A DNA stretch of 64,000 bases from the NCBI RefSeq assembly GCF_047126315.1, contig NZ_CP138953.1, forward strand, positions 2,356,001 to 2,420,000. The letters run 5' to 3'. The notes beneath the pieces are model-generated. The model ran no database searches, was not told the origin of the DNA, and saw nothing but the letters and a program-made list of their open reading frames with translations. Below are positions 8,937 through 17,590 of the stretch, piece by piece. How positions within the stretch are numbered: position 1 is the first letter of the stretch; every line of letters starts with the position of its first letter. The stretch is from Shimia sp022448905 (GTDB lineage: Bacteria; Pseudomonadota; Alphaproteobacteria; Rhodobacterales; Rhodobacteraceae). The position numbers and the translations under genes are program-made.

Positions 8937-9371
8937 TTAGGCGTTTGCGTCGAGCCAATCGAGCGCTTCCAAAACACTGTCGTGTATAAAACTGTCACCG
9001 GCGGGGCGGTTTTGCTTGAGCGTTTTTAGGTTCTCGCGGTCAATCCAACACCATGCGTCGACTTTGCCGTTTTCGAGTACCGGTGCTGTCAGATCGCCTG
9101 AAACAGTCACGACGAACTGCCACTCATGCCGAGGGCCGTCCTCGGCTTGCCAGGTCTTTGGCGACAGTTCCGCGCGGATCTGATCCACTGCCCAACCGGT
9201 TTCTTCAAAGACCTCGCGGGACAAAGCGTCTTCGACAGTTTCACCGGGGTCCACATGCCCACCCGCCAGATCCCAACAGCCGGGAAACAGGCGCCGTGTT
9301 GGGCTGCGCCGATGTGCAAAAATCTTTCCTTCAGGATTGAGGATCAATGCGGTGGCGACGGTTTGTGTCAT
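8937..9371 (-). CDS. NUDIX hydrolase
   Basis: 144 residues with a complete Nudix box: GGHVDPGETVEDALSREV followed by FEETGW (G-x5-E-x7-REVFEETGW), which binds the catalytic magnesium. The N-terminal TVATALILNPEGKIFAHRR strand and the FVVTVSGDL strand belong to the Nudix fold. Such enzymes cleave nucleoside diphosphates linked to another moiety; the substrate is not predictable here. It is convergent with the glnE pair, with only seven bases between the stops. Confidence 0.88.
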   Translation of the reverse strand: MTQTVATALILNPEGKIFAHRRSPTRRLFPGCWDLAGGHVDPGETVEDALSREVFEETGWAVDQIRAELSPKTWQAEDGPRHEWQFVVTVSGDLTAPVLENGKVDAWCWIDRENLKTLKQNRPAGDSFIHDSVLEALDWLDANA

Positions 9372-9520
9372 AAAAACAAGTGCCTCAGGCGGGTGATACT
9401 GGGTGTCTCAACTTTTAGTTAATTCCTTTGAAACGTCCAGCGCGGGTCGCAATCGTGCCCCAATTGGCGCGCAAATTTGCAGGGACACAGCAGAGGCGAG
9501 AACCGCCCGAGGAGTTGGAC

Positions 9521-10192
9521 ATGGCGATGGGAAAAATCTTTGCAGCACTGGTCTTGGCATTGGGTGCAAGCGCATGTGCGTCGGTAGACACCGCAAGCCG
9601 GAACGCGCCATACGATGTGCCATCCACCGAGATGGCCGCGCCTGCGCCATCCTATGCGCTTGAGAGCTTTGACGTTCTGGTGCCAACCACGCTGAAGGTG
9701 TCCGAGGCGAACCTCTACTACCCTCCTGGTGACATCGTGTGGCGTGGCGATGCACCGGGTGATCGCTATCAGCAAGTGAAGGCGATTTTTGATGAGAGTG
9801 TGCGTTTGGGCGCCTATCCGCTGGACGGTGCGATGCCGGTGCGGGTGGAGATCGAAGTGACCCGCTTTCACGCGCTGACAGAGAAGACCCGCTACACCGT
9901 GGGTGGGGTGCACTCGATTGAGTTTATAATGACCATCATCGAGCCAGAAACTGGCACCGTGTTGCGTGGTCCAAAGCCGATCAAGGCGAGCCTTGTGGCT
10001 TATGGTGGGCAGATGGCCATTCAAGCGGAATCCCGCGGTCTGACCCAGAAATACCGCATCACGCAGCACCTTGCACGTGTGGTCCGCGATGAGCTGACCA
10101 AAGCGGAAGGCTTTGGTGCTCCAGACCGTGGCGCCACCAAGCGTATTCAGCCGTTGGAGCCGATTGGCAAGCAACTGGCCGCGGCAGAATAA
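9521..10192 (+). CDS. Probable lipoprotein, Rhodobacteraceae family (DUF6778-like)
   Basis: The start at 9521 is set by GAGGAG six bases upstream. The 223-residue product begins with a short signal and a lipobox-like sequence (LALGASACAS), so Cys at about 20 is the likely lipidated residue. The body has LESFDVLVPTTLKVSEANLYYPPGDIVWRGD and YTVGGVHSIEFIMTIIEPETGTVL, which reads as a beta-rich periplasmic domain. I recall it as a lineage-restricted family (DUF6778) without known function; that name is from memory. Followed after 55 bases by the methyltransferase gene. Confidence 0.7.
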   Translation: MAMGKIFAALVLALGASACASVDTASRNAPYDVPSTEMAAPAPSYALESFDVLVPTTLKVSEANLYYPPGDIVWRGDAPGDRYQQVKAIFDESVRLGAYPLDGAMPVRVEIEVTRFHALTEKTRYTVGGVHSIEFIMTIIEPETGTVLRGPKPIKASLVAYGGQMAIQAESRGLTQKYRITQHLARVVRDELTKAEGFGAPDRGATKRIQPLEPIGKQLAAAE

Positions 10193-10247
10193 GCCAAGCA
10201 GGCAGACAAGGGTTTTCACACCCGAGAGAAACAAGTAGGAGGGCGGC

Positions 10248-11459
10248 ATGTCTATGCCGTCCTCTTCTTCGTCCAGCCGCCCTGTTGTGCGGTTGAAGCC
10301 CAAAGCCAATGCCCGCGCGATCCGTCATGGATTTCCCTGGGCCTATGACAATGAGCTGGTCACCGACCGGCGCACCAAAGGGCTTGTGCCCGGCACGCTT
10401 GCGGTGCTGGAGGATGACAAGCGGCAGCCCCTTGGGCTTGTCGCGACCAACAGCCAGAGCAAGATTTTTTGCCGCATGTTGGATCGTGACCCTGAAGCGC
10501 AGGTGGATCAGGCGTGGTTTGAGGGCAAATTTGCCCGTGCTTTGGCGATGCGGGAGCGTCTGTTTGATGCGCCATTTTACCGGCTGATCCATGCGGAAGC
10601 CGACGGGCTGCCCGGCGTGGTGGTGGATCGCTTTGGCGACACCACTGTGGTGCAGCCCAACGCCGCTTGGGCCGAAGCGCTGCTTGAGCCGTTGGTGGCG
10701 GCACTGGTGGCGGTGACTGGCGTGTCCAATGTGCTGAAAAACGGTTCTGGCCGGGCGCGGGGGCTGGAAGGGCTGGAAGACGATAGTGCCGTCATGGTGG
10801 GCGCGGCGCCAGAGGCACCGGTGCCCGTGGTGATGAATGGCGCGACCTATATGGCGGATTTGACCGGTGGGCAGAAAACCGGGCTTTTCTATGATCAGCG
10901 TCCCAACCACGGATTTGCCGCCGGGCTTTGCAAAGATGCAAAGGTTTTGGATGTGTTTTCCCATGTTGGCGGGTTTTCTCTCGCCGCTCTGGCGGGCGGT
11001 GCCAGCCAAGCGACGGCGGTGGACGGCTCTGCGGCAGCGTTGGAACTGGCGCAGGCCGGGGCTGCGGCGGCGGATGTGGCAGACCGTTTTGCCACGCGCA
11101 AGGGCGATGCGTTTGAGGTGTTGAGCGCGCTGGGCGAAGAGGGCGCCAAGTTTGATGTGGTGATCTGTGATCCCCCGGCGTTTGCGCCATCCAAACCGGC
11201 GCTGGAGAAAGGTCTGCGGGCCTATGAACGTGTGGCACGGCTGGCCGCGCCTTTGGTGGCAGAAGGTGGCTATCTGGGGCTGTGCTCCTGTTCACATGCG
11301 GCAGACCTGGCGCGGTTCCGTGGTGCCTCGGTGCGGGGCATTGGCCGGGCGGGGCGGCATGCGCAGCTTATTCACACCGGGTTTGCCGGACCGGACCATC
11401 CTTTGATGCCGCAGCTGGCGGAGAGCGGATACCTCAAGTCTTTGTTTTTCCGGCTGTGA
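10248..11459 (+). CDS. RlmI-like class I SAM-dependent rRNA methyltransferase
   Basis: 403 residues, AGGAGG six bases before the ATG. An N-terminal PUA-like RNA-binding part (LKPKANARAIRHGFPWAYDNEL) is followed by a linker domain and a Rossmann methyltransferase domain with the SAM-binding motif VLDVFSHVGGFSLAALAGGA and the catalytic CDPPAFAPSK motif. This architecture matches RlmI/RlmK-type enzymes that make 5-methylcytosine in 23S rRNA; the precise base is not certain. The adjacent PIN-domain gene starts ten bases after the stop, so they form a pair that may act together on RNA. Confidence 0.85.
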   Translation: MSMPSSSSSSRPVVRLKPKANARAIRHGFPWAYDNELVTDRRTKGLVPGTLAVLEDDKRQPLGLVATNSQSKIFCRMLDRDPEAQVDQAWFEGKFARALAMRERLFDAPFYRLIHAEADGLPGVVVDRFGDTTVVQPNAAWAEALLEPLVAALVAVTGVSNVLKNGSGRARGLEGLEDDSAVMVGAAPEAPVPVVMNGATYMADLTGGQKTGLFYDQRPNHGFAAGLCKDAKVLDVFSHVGGFSLAALAGGASQATAVDGSAAALELAQAGAAAADVADRFATRKGDAFEVLSALGEEGAKFDVVICDPPAFAPSKPALEKGLRAYERVARLAAPLVAEGGYLGLCSCSHAADLARFRGASVRGIGRAGRHAQLIHTGFAGPDHPLMPQLAESGYLKSLFFRL

Positions 11460-11469
11460 GACCTAACCT

Positions 11470-12015
11470 GTGAGGCGCCTATTGCTGGATACCTGCGTTC
11501 TGTATCCCACCGTGATGCGGGAGGTGCTGCTGGGTGTGGCCAAGACCGGCGCGTTTGAGCCCCAGTGGTCGGCGCGTATCTTGGAAGAATGGGCGCGGGC
11601 GGCACGCAAGCTGGGCCCTACAGGAGAGCCGCAGGCGCGGGGTGAAATTGCGTTGGTGCAAGCGAGCTGGCCCAAGGCATCAGTGACGTGGAAGCCTTCG
11701 TTGGAAGACCGGCTCTATTTGCCGGATGAGCACGACGTTCATGTGCTGGCGGCGGCGATTGCAGGATCGGCGGATGCGATTGTCACAGTGAATGCCAAGG
11801 ATTTCCCAAAGCACATTCTGGCGGAAGAAGGGCTGGAGCGGATCGCGCCGGATGAACTGCTGCGGGGATGTTGGGAGGAGGATCCCGACGGTGTTGCGGC
11901 GGTGTGTGAAGCGGTGCGTCAAGAGGCGGAGCGCTTGAGCGGTGAGGCGTGGGAGATGCGGAGGCTGCTGAAAAAGGCGCGACTTCCCAAGCTGGCGAAG
12001 GCCGTGAGCGGCTAG
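11470..12015 (+). CDS. PIN-domain protein, probable ribonuclease
   Basis: 181 residues from a GTG start. The opening MRRLLLDTCVLYP gives the first metal-binding Asp, and DEHDVHVLAAAIAGSADAIVTVNAKDFP contains the later acidic residues of the PIN nuclease fold. It belongs to the longer PIN proteins that are usually not obvious toxins, and no antitoxin gene is next to it. It sits ten bases after an RlmI-like rRNA methyltransferase, a pairing I associate with Rhodobacteraceae, so a role in RNA processing is more likely than toxin action. Its end overlaps the convergent M48 gene by four bases. Confidence 0.78.
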   Translation: MRRLLLDTCVLYPTVMREVLLGVAKTGAFEPQWSARILEEWARAARKLGPTGEPQARGEIALVQASWPKASVTWKPSLEDRLYLPDEHDVHVLAAAIAGSADAIVTVNAKDFPKHILAEEGLERIAPDELLRGCWEEDPDGVAAVCEAVRQEAERLSGEAWEMRRLLKKARLPKLAKAVSG

Positions 12016-12722
12016 GCTTTGGCGATGCCCCATTTGCGTTCGAGCTTTTCGATGGCCTGAATGCGCTCTTCGGTTTTGGGGTGGCTGAGCAGCCAAGCGG
12101 GGGTGCTGGCGCCATGGGCGCCAGTCAGATGTGTGAGTTTCTCAAACAGCGCCTTTTGCGGTGCGGTGCCGATTCCGGATTTCACCAATAATGCGGCGGC
12201 GTATTCATCGGCTTCGTACTCGTCGCCGCGTGACAGCCGTGCGGAAAGCAGGCTGGTGGCGGTGTTGGCCACCAAAGGGCCGATGCCGGGCAAAAAGCGA
12301 TTGAGCACCATTGCGAGCGCTGTGCGCAGGGCGTTTTGGCCGGAGAAGTCGATCATGCGGCGGCGGGAGTGGCCCAACGCGACGTGGCCCAACTCATGCG
12401 CCACCACAGAGGCGAGTTCCTCGGCGGTCACGTCTCCGGCGCGGTAGCGGTTGTAAAAACCTCGAGTTAGGAAGATGCGGCCATCCGGGGCGGCCAGGCC
12501 GTTCACGGGCTCAATCTCATAGATGTGCACGCGGATGCGCGGCAAATCGAGGGCTTTGGCCATGTCTTTGATCAGGGGATTGAGGCGCGGATCGGCCAGT
12601 TCCGTCGATTTGGCGTCCAGCTCCCGCGCGGTGCGCCACGCGGAAAAACGCATCATCAGCAGGCCGTAGACCACGGCGATGAGGATCGGCATCAGTTTGA
12701 TCATGGTAGAGATATGAGGCAA
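12012..12722 (-). CDS. M48-family zinc metalloprotease
   Basis: 236 residues. One N-terminal membrane span is followed by the M48 peptidase domain with the zinc motif VVAHELGHVALGH, the downstream glutamate in GDEYEADEYAA, and the terminal SHPKTEERI motif. It resembles HtpX/Oma1-type proteases but has fewer membrane helices than HtpX. It likely degrades or processes membrane or envelope proteins. The start could also be the internal ATG seven codons later (MIKLMPILIAV). It lies downstream of the von Willebrand protein gene on the same strand. Confidence 0.85.
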   Translation of the reverse strand: MPHISTMIKLMPILIAVVYGLLMMRFSAWRTARELDAKSTELADPRLNPLIKDMAKALDLPRIRVHIYEIEPVNGLAAPDGRIFLTRGFYNRYRAGDVTAEELASVVAHELGHVALGHSRRRMIDFSGQNALRTALAMVLNRFLPGIGPLVANTATSLLSARLSRGDEYEADEYAAALLVKSGIGTAPQKALFEKLTHLTGAHGASTPAWLLSHPKTEERIQAIEKLERKWGIAKA

Positions 12723-12751
12723 GCCGTGGGCGGCTTCAACCCGCGCTCACG

Positions 12752-13936
12752 TCAGCGTGTCAATTCCCGCATGCCGCGTTCAAGACCTTCTAGGGTCATT
12801 GGCACCATCCGGTTTTCAAAGATGTCGCGGATCATGCCGATGGAGTGGGTGTATTGCCAATGCTGTTCCGGCAAAGGGTTGATCCAGAGATTTGATGTCC
12901 ATTGGTCACGGGCACGTTCCAGCCAGACTTGACCCGCCTCTTGGTTCCAATGCTCATTGGCGCCACCGGCATAGGCAATTTCGTAAGGCGACATGGAGGC
13001 GTCGCCGACAAAGATGCATTTGTAGTCCGGCCCATAGGTGCGCAGCACTTCGTGGGTGGGGGTCTGGTCGTTCCAACGGCGTTTGTTGTCGCGCCACACG
13101 CCTTCGTAAAGGCAGTTGTGAAAGTAGTAGTATTCGAGGTGTTTGAACTCGGCCCGGGCAGCGGAGAACAGCTCTTCGACCACCTTGATGTGCGGGTCCA
13201 TCGAGCCGCCAACATCCAGAAACAGCAGGACTTTTACGGCGTTGTGGCGCTCAGGGCGGGTTTTCACATCGAGGTAGCCGTGCTCGGCGGTGGCCTTGAT
13301 GGTGCCATTGAGATCCAGCTCTTCGGCGGCGCCTTCACGGGCCCAGCGGCGCAGACGTTTGAGGGCAACTTTGATGTTGCGGGTGCCCAGTTCCACAGAG
13401 CCGTCGAAGTTTTTGAACTCGCGTTTGTCCCAGACTTTGACCGCCTTGCGATGGCGGCTTTCTTTCTGGCCGATGCGCACGCCTTCGGGGTTGTAGCCAT
13501 AAGCCCCAAACGGTGAGGTGCCGGCGGTGCCGATCCATTTGTTACCGCCCTGATGGCGGCCTTCCTGTTCCTTCAGGCGCTCCTGCAGCGTCTCCATCAG
13601 CTTGTCAAAGCCACCAAGGGCTTCGATCTCGGCCATTTCTTCGGCCGAGAGGTGCTTTTCGGCCATCTTGCGCAGCCACTCTTCGGGAATGTCGACGGCT
13701 TCAAGCACGTCCTGGGCGGAGATTTCACCCAATCCGTCAAACGTGGCCGCAAAGGCGCGGTCAAATTTGTCGATGTTGCGCTCGTCTTTCACCATGATGG
13801 TGCGGGCGAGGTAGTAGAAGCTCTCCACATCGTAGGTGGCCAGCCCGGCCTTCAGCCCTTCCAGAAAGCCAAGAAACTCACGCAGGGACACCGGCACACG
13901 GGCCTCGCGCAGGTTTTCAAAGAAGGGCAGGAACAT
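12752..13936 (-). CDS. VWA-domain protein (CoxE-like)
   Basis: 394 residues. The C-terminal half is a von Willebrand factor A domain: KVLLFLDVGGSMDPHIKVVEELFSA carries a MIDAS-like motif in which DxGxS replaces the usual DxSxS, and FVGDASMSPYEI supplies a later motif. The N-terminal half is helical. Such CoxE-like proteins work with MoxR-family AAA+ ATPases to insert cofactors or assemble complexes; a MoxR gene lies 2.2 kb upstream on the same strand. The substrate complex is unknown. It starts three bases after the small membrane protein gene. Confidence 0.85.
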   Translation of the reverse strand: MFLPFFENLREARVPVSLREFLGFLEGLKAGLATYDVESFYYLARTIMVKDERNIDKFDRAFAATFDGLGEISAQDVLEAVDIPEEWLRKMAEKHLSAEEMAEIEALGGFDKLMETLQERLKEQEGRHQGGNKWIGTAGTSPFGAYGYNPEGVRIGQKESRHRKAVKVWDKREFKNFDGSVELGTRNIKVALKRLRRWAREGAAEELDLNGTIKATAEHGYLDVKTRPERHNAVKVLLFLDVGGSMDPHIKVVEELFSAARAEFKHLEYYYFHNCLYEGVWRDNKRRWNDQTPTHEVLRTYGPDYKCIFVGDASMSPYEIAYAGGANEHWNQEAGQVWLERARDQWTSNLWINPLPEQHWQYTHSIGMIRDIFENRMVPMTLEGLERGMRELTR

Positions 13937-13939
13937 GGA

Positions 13940-14107
13940 TCAGAGCGCCATACGGTGGATGAAGAGCGTGATAAACAGGCCGATGATCGCAAAGATCATG
14001 GCGTAGACAAAGCCGTATTGCAGGATGTCTGCGCCTTTGCCGCCGCGGCGTTTGGCCAATGTGCCACCAGTGAGTGCGCCGATGAGGGCGCCAATAAGTA
14101 CAAACAT
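13940..14107 (-). CDS. 55-residue membrane protein
   Basis: A short gene of 55 codons plus stop: MFVLIGALIGALTGG, a basic loop (AKRRGGKG), then a second hydrophobic span (YGFVYAMIFAIIGLFITLF). Two transmembrane helices with a positive loop are predicted. It sits between the DUF2927 gene (six bases away) and the VWA gene (three bases away) on one strand, which argues strongly that it is real and co-transcribed. I know no function; similar tiny proteins are sometimes mislabelled as apolipoprotein acyltransferase. Confidence 0.75.
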   Translation of the reverse strand: MFVLIGALIGALTGGTLAKRRGGKGADILQYGFVYAMIFAIIGLFITLFIHRMAL

Positions 14108-14113
14108 GGTGTC

Positions 14114-15484
14114 TTAAGATCTCCCTTTGATCGGGCTGAGTGCCGTGATCTCGCGCAGTTTGGCGCGGACGGCCCAGTCCGGGCCAAAGCCGTATCGTGC
14201 CCAGCCGAGACTGTCCAGACGCAGGGCGCCGGCGTCTTCGAACTTGCCTTCCATCTCCAGTGCTTCGGCTTGCAGGAGCATAAGGGTGGACAGGAGCGCG
14301 GCGTTTTCAAAGCGGCCTGCGGGGCCGATTTGCGGGTTCAGTATGTTGAGCGCTTCGCGGCTTTGGCCGGCGCTGATGGCGTAGGCAGAGAGTTGGGTGG
14401 CGACAAAGGCGCGATGCGGGCCAAAGCGTTCGGCGGACCGATAGGCGCGATCGGCGGCCTGAAAATGGGTGAACGCGGCGGCGATATCTTGCGACTGTAG
14501 CAGGCGACCAAGCGCGTAGTGGGAAAAGCCGAGGCGATGATCCTGCCAGCCATTGTTCTGTGCAATGACAAGGGCTTGGCGGGCGGCGGCGCGGCGGTTG
14601 CCAGGCGATGTGCCCGGGCCGAGGGCGGTTTGCACCGCGTTGATCCAGGCGCGTGGGGTTTCCGGCAGCGGGTTGCTGGAGAGCTGATCGCCGCGCGGAT
14701 TGATGCGCGACAGGATTGCGGGCAGACGGGTAGCCACTTCGCCACGGGTCATGCCGTTGCGCAGCGTGGGATCATAGTAGGCCCGCAGGATGGTCATATC
14801 AAAACCGGTAAGCACTGCGTGGATGTTGTCGTCGTTAAACACGCTGTCCGGCAGACGATAGAGGTCGTTGAGGGGACCTAGGGCCTGCGCCAGCTCTTCA
14901 TGCAGACAGTCGCGGGTTTCTTGCGGGCTGGTGTCGTTGGGCAGGAAGATCGCGATTTTGGAGCGGTCTTCCAGCAGAGCCCAATTGGCCGCACCGCTGC
15001 GGCGGGCTGAGCGGTATTGCGACAACGACGAAATGTTGGGCACCACAAAGCAGGCGGCTTGGGGCAGGGCCTTGCGGATGTCGCGGCGTGAGACCGCCTG
15101 AATGGTGATGTTGGCGGATGGCGATTGCGTCAACGAAATGTCGATACGGGCTTCGTTGCGCAGGCGTTGCAGCAGCGCCTTGAGGTCCGGCATCATTCCG
15201 GCGGGTGGCGCGCCGGTGACGCGCACGGTGATTGGGCCTTCAAACCGGGTGAGGCGGTCGAGACTGCGGCCGCTTTCCAGCTCAAAACTCAGATCCAGAA
15301 AGTCGCGGGCAATGTCGCGGTTCGATCTGTTGGGCGGAATAGGGCGCGGGGTGGAGAAGGCCTTGACCGGAGGCAGGGTGGTGTCGCTCACTGCGGCGCG
15401 GGTTGGCACGCCGTTGCCGCCGATGGGCGTACAGGCCGCCACGGCAAAAGCCAGAGGGATCAGTGAGGACAGAAAAGAGCGCAA
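14114..15484 (-). CDS. DUF2927 lipoprotein
   Basis: 456 residues. A signal peptide ends in AVAACTP, a lipobox with Cys at about 18. The following region matches DUF2927, with the conserved CLHEELAQALGPLNDLYRLPDSVFND stretch; the HEELAQ sequence recalls zincin metalloprotease helices, but whether it binds metal is unproven. The C-terminal 150 residues (ALVIAQNNGWQDHRLGFSHYALGRLLQ and later helices) look like TPR repeats, suited to protein contacts. It is probably anchored in the envelope. It lies in one operon with the acetyltransferase (two bases upstream), the small membrane protein and the VWA protein. Confidence 0.8.
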   Translation of the reverse strand: MRSFLSSLIPLAFAVAACTPIGGNGVPTRAAVSDTTLPPVKAFSTPRPIPPNRSNRDIARDFLDLSFELESGRSLDRLTRFEGPITVRVTGAPPAGMMPDLKALLQRLRNEARIDISLTQSPSANITIQAVSRRDIRKALPQAACFVVPNISSLSQYRSARRSGAANWALLEDRSKIAIFLPNDTSPQETRDCLHEELAQALGPLNDLYRLPDSVFNDDNIHAVLTGFDMTILRAYYDPTLRNGMTRGEVATRLPAILSRINPRGDQLSSNPLPETPRAWINAVQTALGPGTSPGNRRAAARQALVIAQNNGWQDHRLGFSHYALGRLLQSQDIAAAFTHFQAADRAYRSAERFGPHRAFVATQLSAYAISAGQSREALNILNPQIGPAGRFENAALLSTLMLLQAEALEMEGKFEDAGALRLDSLGWARYGFGPDWAVRAKLREITALSPIKGRS

Positions 15485-15486
15485 AA

Positions 15487-15939
15487 TCAGGGCCTTTGAT
15501 ATTTAATAAACGGGGACAACTGCCCGATCCGGTCATACAGTTTGCGGGCGTTGGTGTTAAATTCCTGGGTCATCCAATACACGCTTGGCGCACCGGCGTC
15601 ATCCGCTGCCTGATACACGGCTTCAATCAGTTTGCGCCCCACACCGGTGCCGCGCACTTCCGGATCAGCGTAGAGGTCTTGTAGATAACAAACGTTTTCA
15701 ACCTTCCAAGCATGGCGGTGAAACAGGTAGTGGGTCAGGCCAATAAGCTTGCCGTCCAGCTCCGCCACGAAGCAGGAGTAATCCTGCGGATCATCGCCCA
15801 AAAGCCGGGCAAATGTGGAGGTGTAGACCTCTTCAGACACCGTGCTTTCATAGAAGGTGATATAGTCGGTCCAGAGACGGCGCCACTCTGCGTGGTCGGC
15901 TTCGGTGAGAGGGCGGATCAGGACGTCAGGCTGGGACAT
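15487..15939 (-). CDS. GNAT-family N-acetyltransferase
   Basis: 150 residues. The acetyl-CoA-binding motif A appears as LYADPEVRGTGVGRKLIEAVYQAADDAG, and motif B as YWMTQEFNTNARKLYDRIG. It resembles diamine- or amino-acid-type GNAT enzymes, but the acceptor is unknown. The stop is two bases from the DUF2927 start on the same strand, so it is the first gene of that operon. Confidence 0.85.
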   Translation of the reverse strand: MSQPDVLIRPLTEADHAEWRRLWTDYITFYESTVSEEVYTSTFARLLGDDPQDYSCFVAELDGKLIGLTHYLFHRHAWKVENVCYLQDLYADPEVRGTGVGRKLIEAVYQAADDAGAPSVYWMTQEFNTNARKLYDRIGQLSPFIKYQRP

Positions 15940-16052
15940 GGGTGGTCGGACTCCGGTTGGATGCCGATTCCTTCTACGAAATCAGGCCTTAATTGGATCG
16001 TAACATGCGCAAAGACTTGGGCAAGAATGCGGTGTCTGTGGTGAATTTGAAA

Positions 16053-16072
16053 GGCCTGCACGGGGGCAGGCC
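16053..16072 (-). terminator. Hairpin after the MoxR gene
   Basis: Stem GGCCTGC / GCAGGCC with a six-base loop, 22 bases past the moxR-like stop on the - strand and followed by TTTC on that strand. Probably a modest terminator that separates MoxR from the acetyltransferase operon. Confidence 0.5.
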
Positions 16073-16093
16073 GTTCCAAAGATTGGGAAAACC

Positions 16094-16933
16094 TCAGCGG
16101 CCGGAGCGCGCCATAAAGGCCAGACGCTCAAACAGATGCACGTCTTGTTCGTTTTTCAACAAGGCGCCATGCAATTTCGGCAGGGCGTTTGCCCCGTCGC
16201 GTTTCAGGTCTTCTGGCGACAGGTCTTCGGCCAACAGCAGCTTGAGCCAGTCGATCACCTCGGATGTGGAAGGCTTTTTCTTCAATCCGGCGGTTTCGCG
16301 GATTTCGAAGAACTGCGTCAGCGCGGTGGTCAGCAGCGCCTCTTTGATGCCGGGGTGATGGACCTCAACAATCTTTTTCAGCGTCTCCATTTCCGGGAAG
16401 CGGATGTAGTGGAAGAAGCAGCGGCGCAGGAAGGCGTCAGGCAGTTCTTTTTCGTTGTTGGAGGTGATGATGATGATCGGGCGATGCTTGGCTTTTATGG
16501 TTTCGCCGGTCTCGTAGACGTGGAACTCCATCTTATCGAGTTCTTGTAGAAGGTCGTTTGGAAACTCGATGTCGGCCTTGTCGATCTCGTCAATCAGCAG
16601 GACAACTTTCTCATCACTTTCAAAGGCTTCCCAGAGTTTGCCGCGCTTAATGTAATTGCCAATGTCATGGACACGTTCATCCCCCAACTGGCTGTCGCGT
16701 AGACGGGAGACGGCGTCGTACTCATAAAGACCTTGTTGGGCTTTGGTGGTGGATTTCACGTTCCACTCGATCATTTTTAAACCCAGGCCGCGGGCGACTT
16801 GCATTGCCAGTTCGGTTTTGCCGGTGCCGGGTTCGCCTTTGACAAGCAGTGGGCGTTCCAGCGCCACAGCGGCGTTGACCGCGACCGTCAGATCGTCTGT
16901 GGCGACATAGTTTTTGGTGCCCGAAAACTGCAT
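16094..16933 (-). CDS. MoxR-family AAA+ ATPase
   Basis: 279 residues. Walker A is VKGEPGTGKTEL, Walker B is VVLLIDEIDKADIEF, and sensor 1 lies in IIIITSNNEKELPDAFLRR. MoxR proteins are chaperone-like ATPases that act with VWA-domain partners to mature metal enzymes or complexes. The VWA gene at 12752-13936 on the same strand is the expected partner, though the two are separated by three genes and a hairpin. It is divergent from dksA with about 130 bases between them. Confidence 0.9.
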   Translation of the reverse strand: MQFSGTKNYVATDDLTVAVNAAVALERPLLVKGEPGTGKTELAMQVARGLGLKMIEWNVKSTTKAQQGLYEYDAVSRLRDSQLGDERVHDIGNYIKRGKLWEAFESDEKVVLLIDEIDKADIEFPNDLLQELDKMEFHVYETGETIKAKHRPIIIITSNNEKELPDAFLRRCFFHYIRFPEMETLKKIVEVHHPGIKEALLTTALTQFFEIRETAGLKKKPSTSEVIDWLKLLLAEDLSPEDLKRDGANALPKLHGALLKNEQDVHLFERLAFMARSGR

Positions 16934-17067
16934 GAAATTTCTCCGCCCGTTCGCTTAATTCGGCACAGACCCTATCGTGAACATAATTTGTCCGCAATGA
17001 GGGGTTAACAGGTAGTGACATTCCCTGGCCAAGGGAGTATTTGCTGCAAGCATAGAAGGGGGGTTGC

Positions 17068-17541
17068 ATGTCTGACTTGAATACCACGATGGACGTGAGC
17101 CGCGATGAGGGAGCAGAAATGAAAGCCGAAACTTTCCTGCCCGACGATTATCGTCCCGCAGAAGATGAGCCGTTCATGAATGATCGGCAAGTTGAGTACT
17201 TTCGACGTAAACTATTGAACTGGAAAGAAGATCTGTTGGCGGATACCCGCGACACGATCGAGGGTCTGCAAGACAGCACCCGCAATATCCCGGATGTAGC
17301 TGACCGCGCCAGTGAGGAGACTGATCGCGCGCTTGAGCTTCGCACCCGGGATCGTCAGCGCAAATTGGTTGCAAAGATCGACAGCGCCATTCGTCGGATT
17401 GACGAAGGGGAATATGGCTATTGCGAAGTGACGGGGGAGCCAATTTCGCTCAAACGTCTGGACGCCCGTCCAATCGCAACCATGAGCCTTGAAGCGCAGG
17501 AACGTCACGAGCGCCGCGAAAAAGTGCATCGCGACGACTAA
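17068..17541 (+). CDS. dksA: RNA polymerase-binding regulator DksA, one-cysteine type
   Basis: 157 residues. The coiled-coil tip carries the functional D-x-x-D-x-A residues (Asp76, Asp79, Ala81 in PDVADRAS). The C-terminal globular part reads GEYGYCEVTGEPISLKRLDARP but keeps only Cys119 of the four zinc-finger cysteines, the state seen in other alphaproteobacterial DksA proteins and in zinc-independent DksA2. DksA enters the RNA polymerase secondary channel and, with ppGpp, lowers rRNA and raises amino-acid promoter activity. A terminator follows. Confidence 0.9.
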   Translation: MSDLNTTMDVSRDEGAEMKAETFLPDDYRPAEDEPFMNDRQVEYFRRKLLNWKEDLLADTRDTIEGLQDSTRNIPDVADRASEETDRALELRTRDRQRKLVAKIDSAIRRIDEGEYGYCEVTGEPISLKRLDARPIATMSLEAQERHERREKVHRDD

Positions 17542-17590
17542 TTTTGCACTGCCCTGTGACGGTAAATCGCAGGGTTTGGACCAAAAAATA

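Noticed and set aside
11470..12015. PIN gene as half of a toxin-antitoxin system
   Set aside because: No antitoxin frame is adjacent, and the protein is longer than typical VapC toxins.
13996..14310. 104-codon - strand frame across the 55-residue gene and DUF2927 end
   Set aside because: It overlaps two better-supported genes in another frame and has shadow composition.
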